From NCBI GenBank assembly GCA_947311445.1, contig CAMZKV010000103.1, forward strand, positions 1 to 51,262: a DNA stretch of 51,262 bases, read 5' to 3'. The first letter of the stretch is position 1. Each line of letters starts with the position of its first letter. The translations under genes were made by a program, and so were the position numbers. This stretch comes from an uncultured Chlorobiota bacterium. GTDB lineage: Bacteria; Bacteroidota; Bacteroidia; Bacteroidales; JAADGE01. Below the pieces are notes generated by a model. That model was not told the origin of the DNA. It did not search any database and saw only the letters and a list, made by a program, of their open reading frames with translations. This document shows, piece by piece, positions 50,718 through 51,262 of the stretch.

Positions 50718-50871
50718 ATCTTATTATTTACATATATTATAAAGTGTAAATATAGTAAAAAAATGACAAATAAAGAATAGAGTTAAGAAGACAAGCTATT
50801 CTTAAATTAATAAATCAACTCAAAAAACACTAAAAATCATCGTATCACTATGATATCATAATAAAGTTAGT

Positions 50872-51259
50872 TTATATTTTATGAGTCCAATCTAAAAACA
50901 AAAAATAATGAAATTTAGCGATGGTTTGATTATGCAATACGATGGATATCAATATATTTAAAGTCTTATTATTTGGTAAAACATTCGAGCCGTCGCTTTT
51001 TAGACCGAACTCTTCAATAATTCTTTCAATAAAGTAACAAGCTTTGTTTGCCAAATTATTTGACCTTCAAATAAGGACTAATTTTATCATACAAATCCTT
51101 GGAAATTAAATCTTTGTCAAGCAAATCATGTAAACTTTTAAAAGAACGATTTGTTTGAAAAACTGTCTTTCGATAAACGACCAATCGTTTAAATCCCAAT
51201 TTTTTGAAATAATAAACTGTTTTAAAAATCCTTTTTTTGAAGTTTTCAGATTTTGAATT
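50872..51259 (-). pseudogene. Possible degenerate coding region (two short ORF pieces, unknown family)
   Basis: Minus frames: NSKSENFKKRIFKTVYYFKKLGFKRLVVYRKTVFQTNRSFKSLHDLLDKDLISKDLYDKISPYLKVK* (51259-51056, no ATG) then (L/M)ANKACYFIERIIEEFGLKSDGSN... in another frame. Confidence 0.3.
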
Positions 51260-51262
51260 TCA

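Overview
AT-rich Bacteroidetes-type chromosomal segment, about 51 kb and mostly housekeeping. From start to end it holds: the C-terminal tail of a probable M16 peptidase; methylmalonyl-CoA mutase large subunit; a cytochrome c / NrfD / FeS membrane electron-transfer module; two adjacent phosphofructokinases of different predicted donor type; mnmE; an RNase HI with no canonical start codon; a DUF2157 + GDYXXLXY pair; dapB; lepB; a CapA-like lipoprotein; a LytTR response regulator with a TPR histidine kinase; an LptF/G permease; two glycosyltransferases; ribBA; an AI-2E transporter; an ATP-grasp protein; a U32 peptidase; DUF3467; the rpoC-rpoB-rplL-rplJ-rplA-rplK-nusG-secE-tRNA-tuf-tRNA block; raiA/hpf, xerC, rpsU and an acyl-CoA dehydrogenase. 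The one accessory region is about 16.9-21.1 kb, between capA and the LytTR regulator. It contains a small inverted-repeat-bounded element, a secreted-protein ORF interrupted at a C7 tract, two lipoprotein genes sharing a nearly identical 5' leader/signal-peptide block (the second has lost its ATG), a 21-codon orphan signal peptide one frame away from an orphan RHS tip, palindromic elements inside the RHS coding sequence, a candidate immunity protein, and eroded RHS and lipoprotein remnants. This looks like a surface/polymorphic-toxin cassette locus undergoing recombination and decay. It is the best candidate for something new, but functional claims are inference only.
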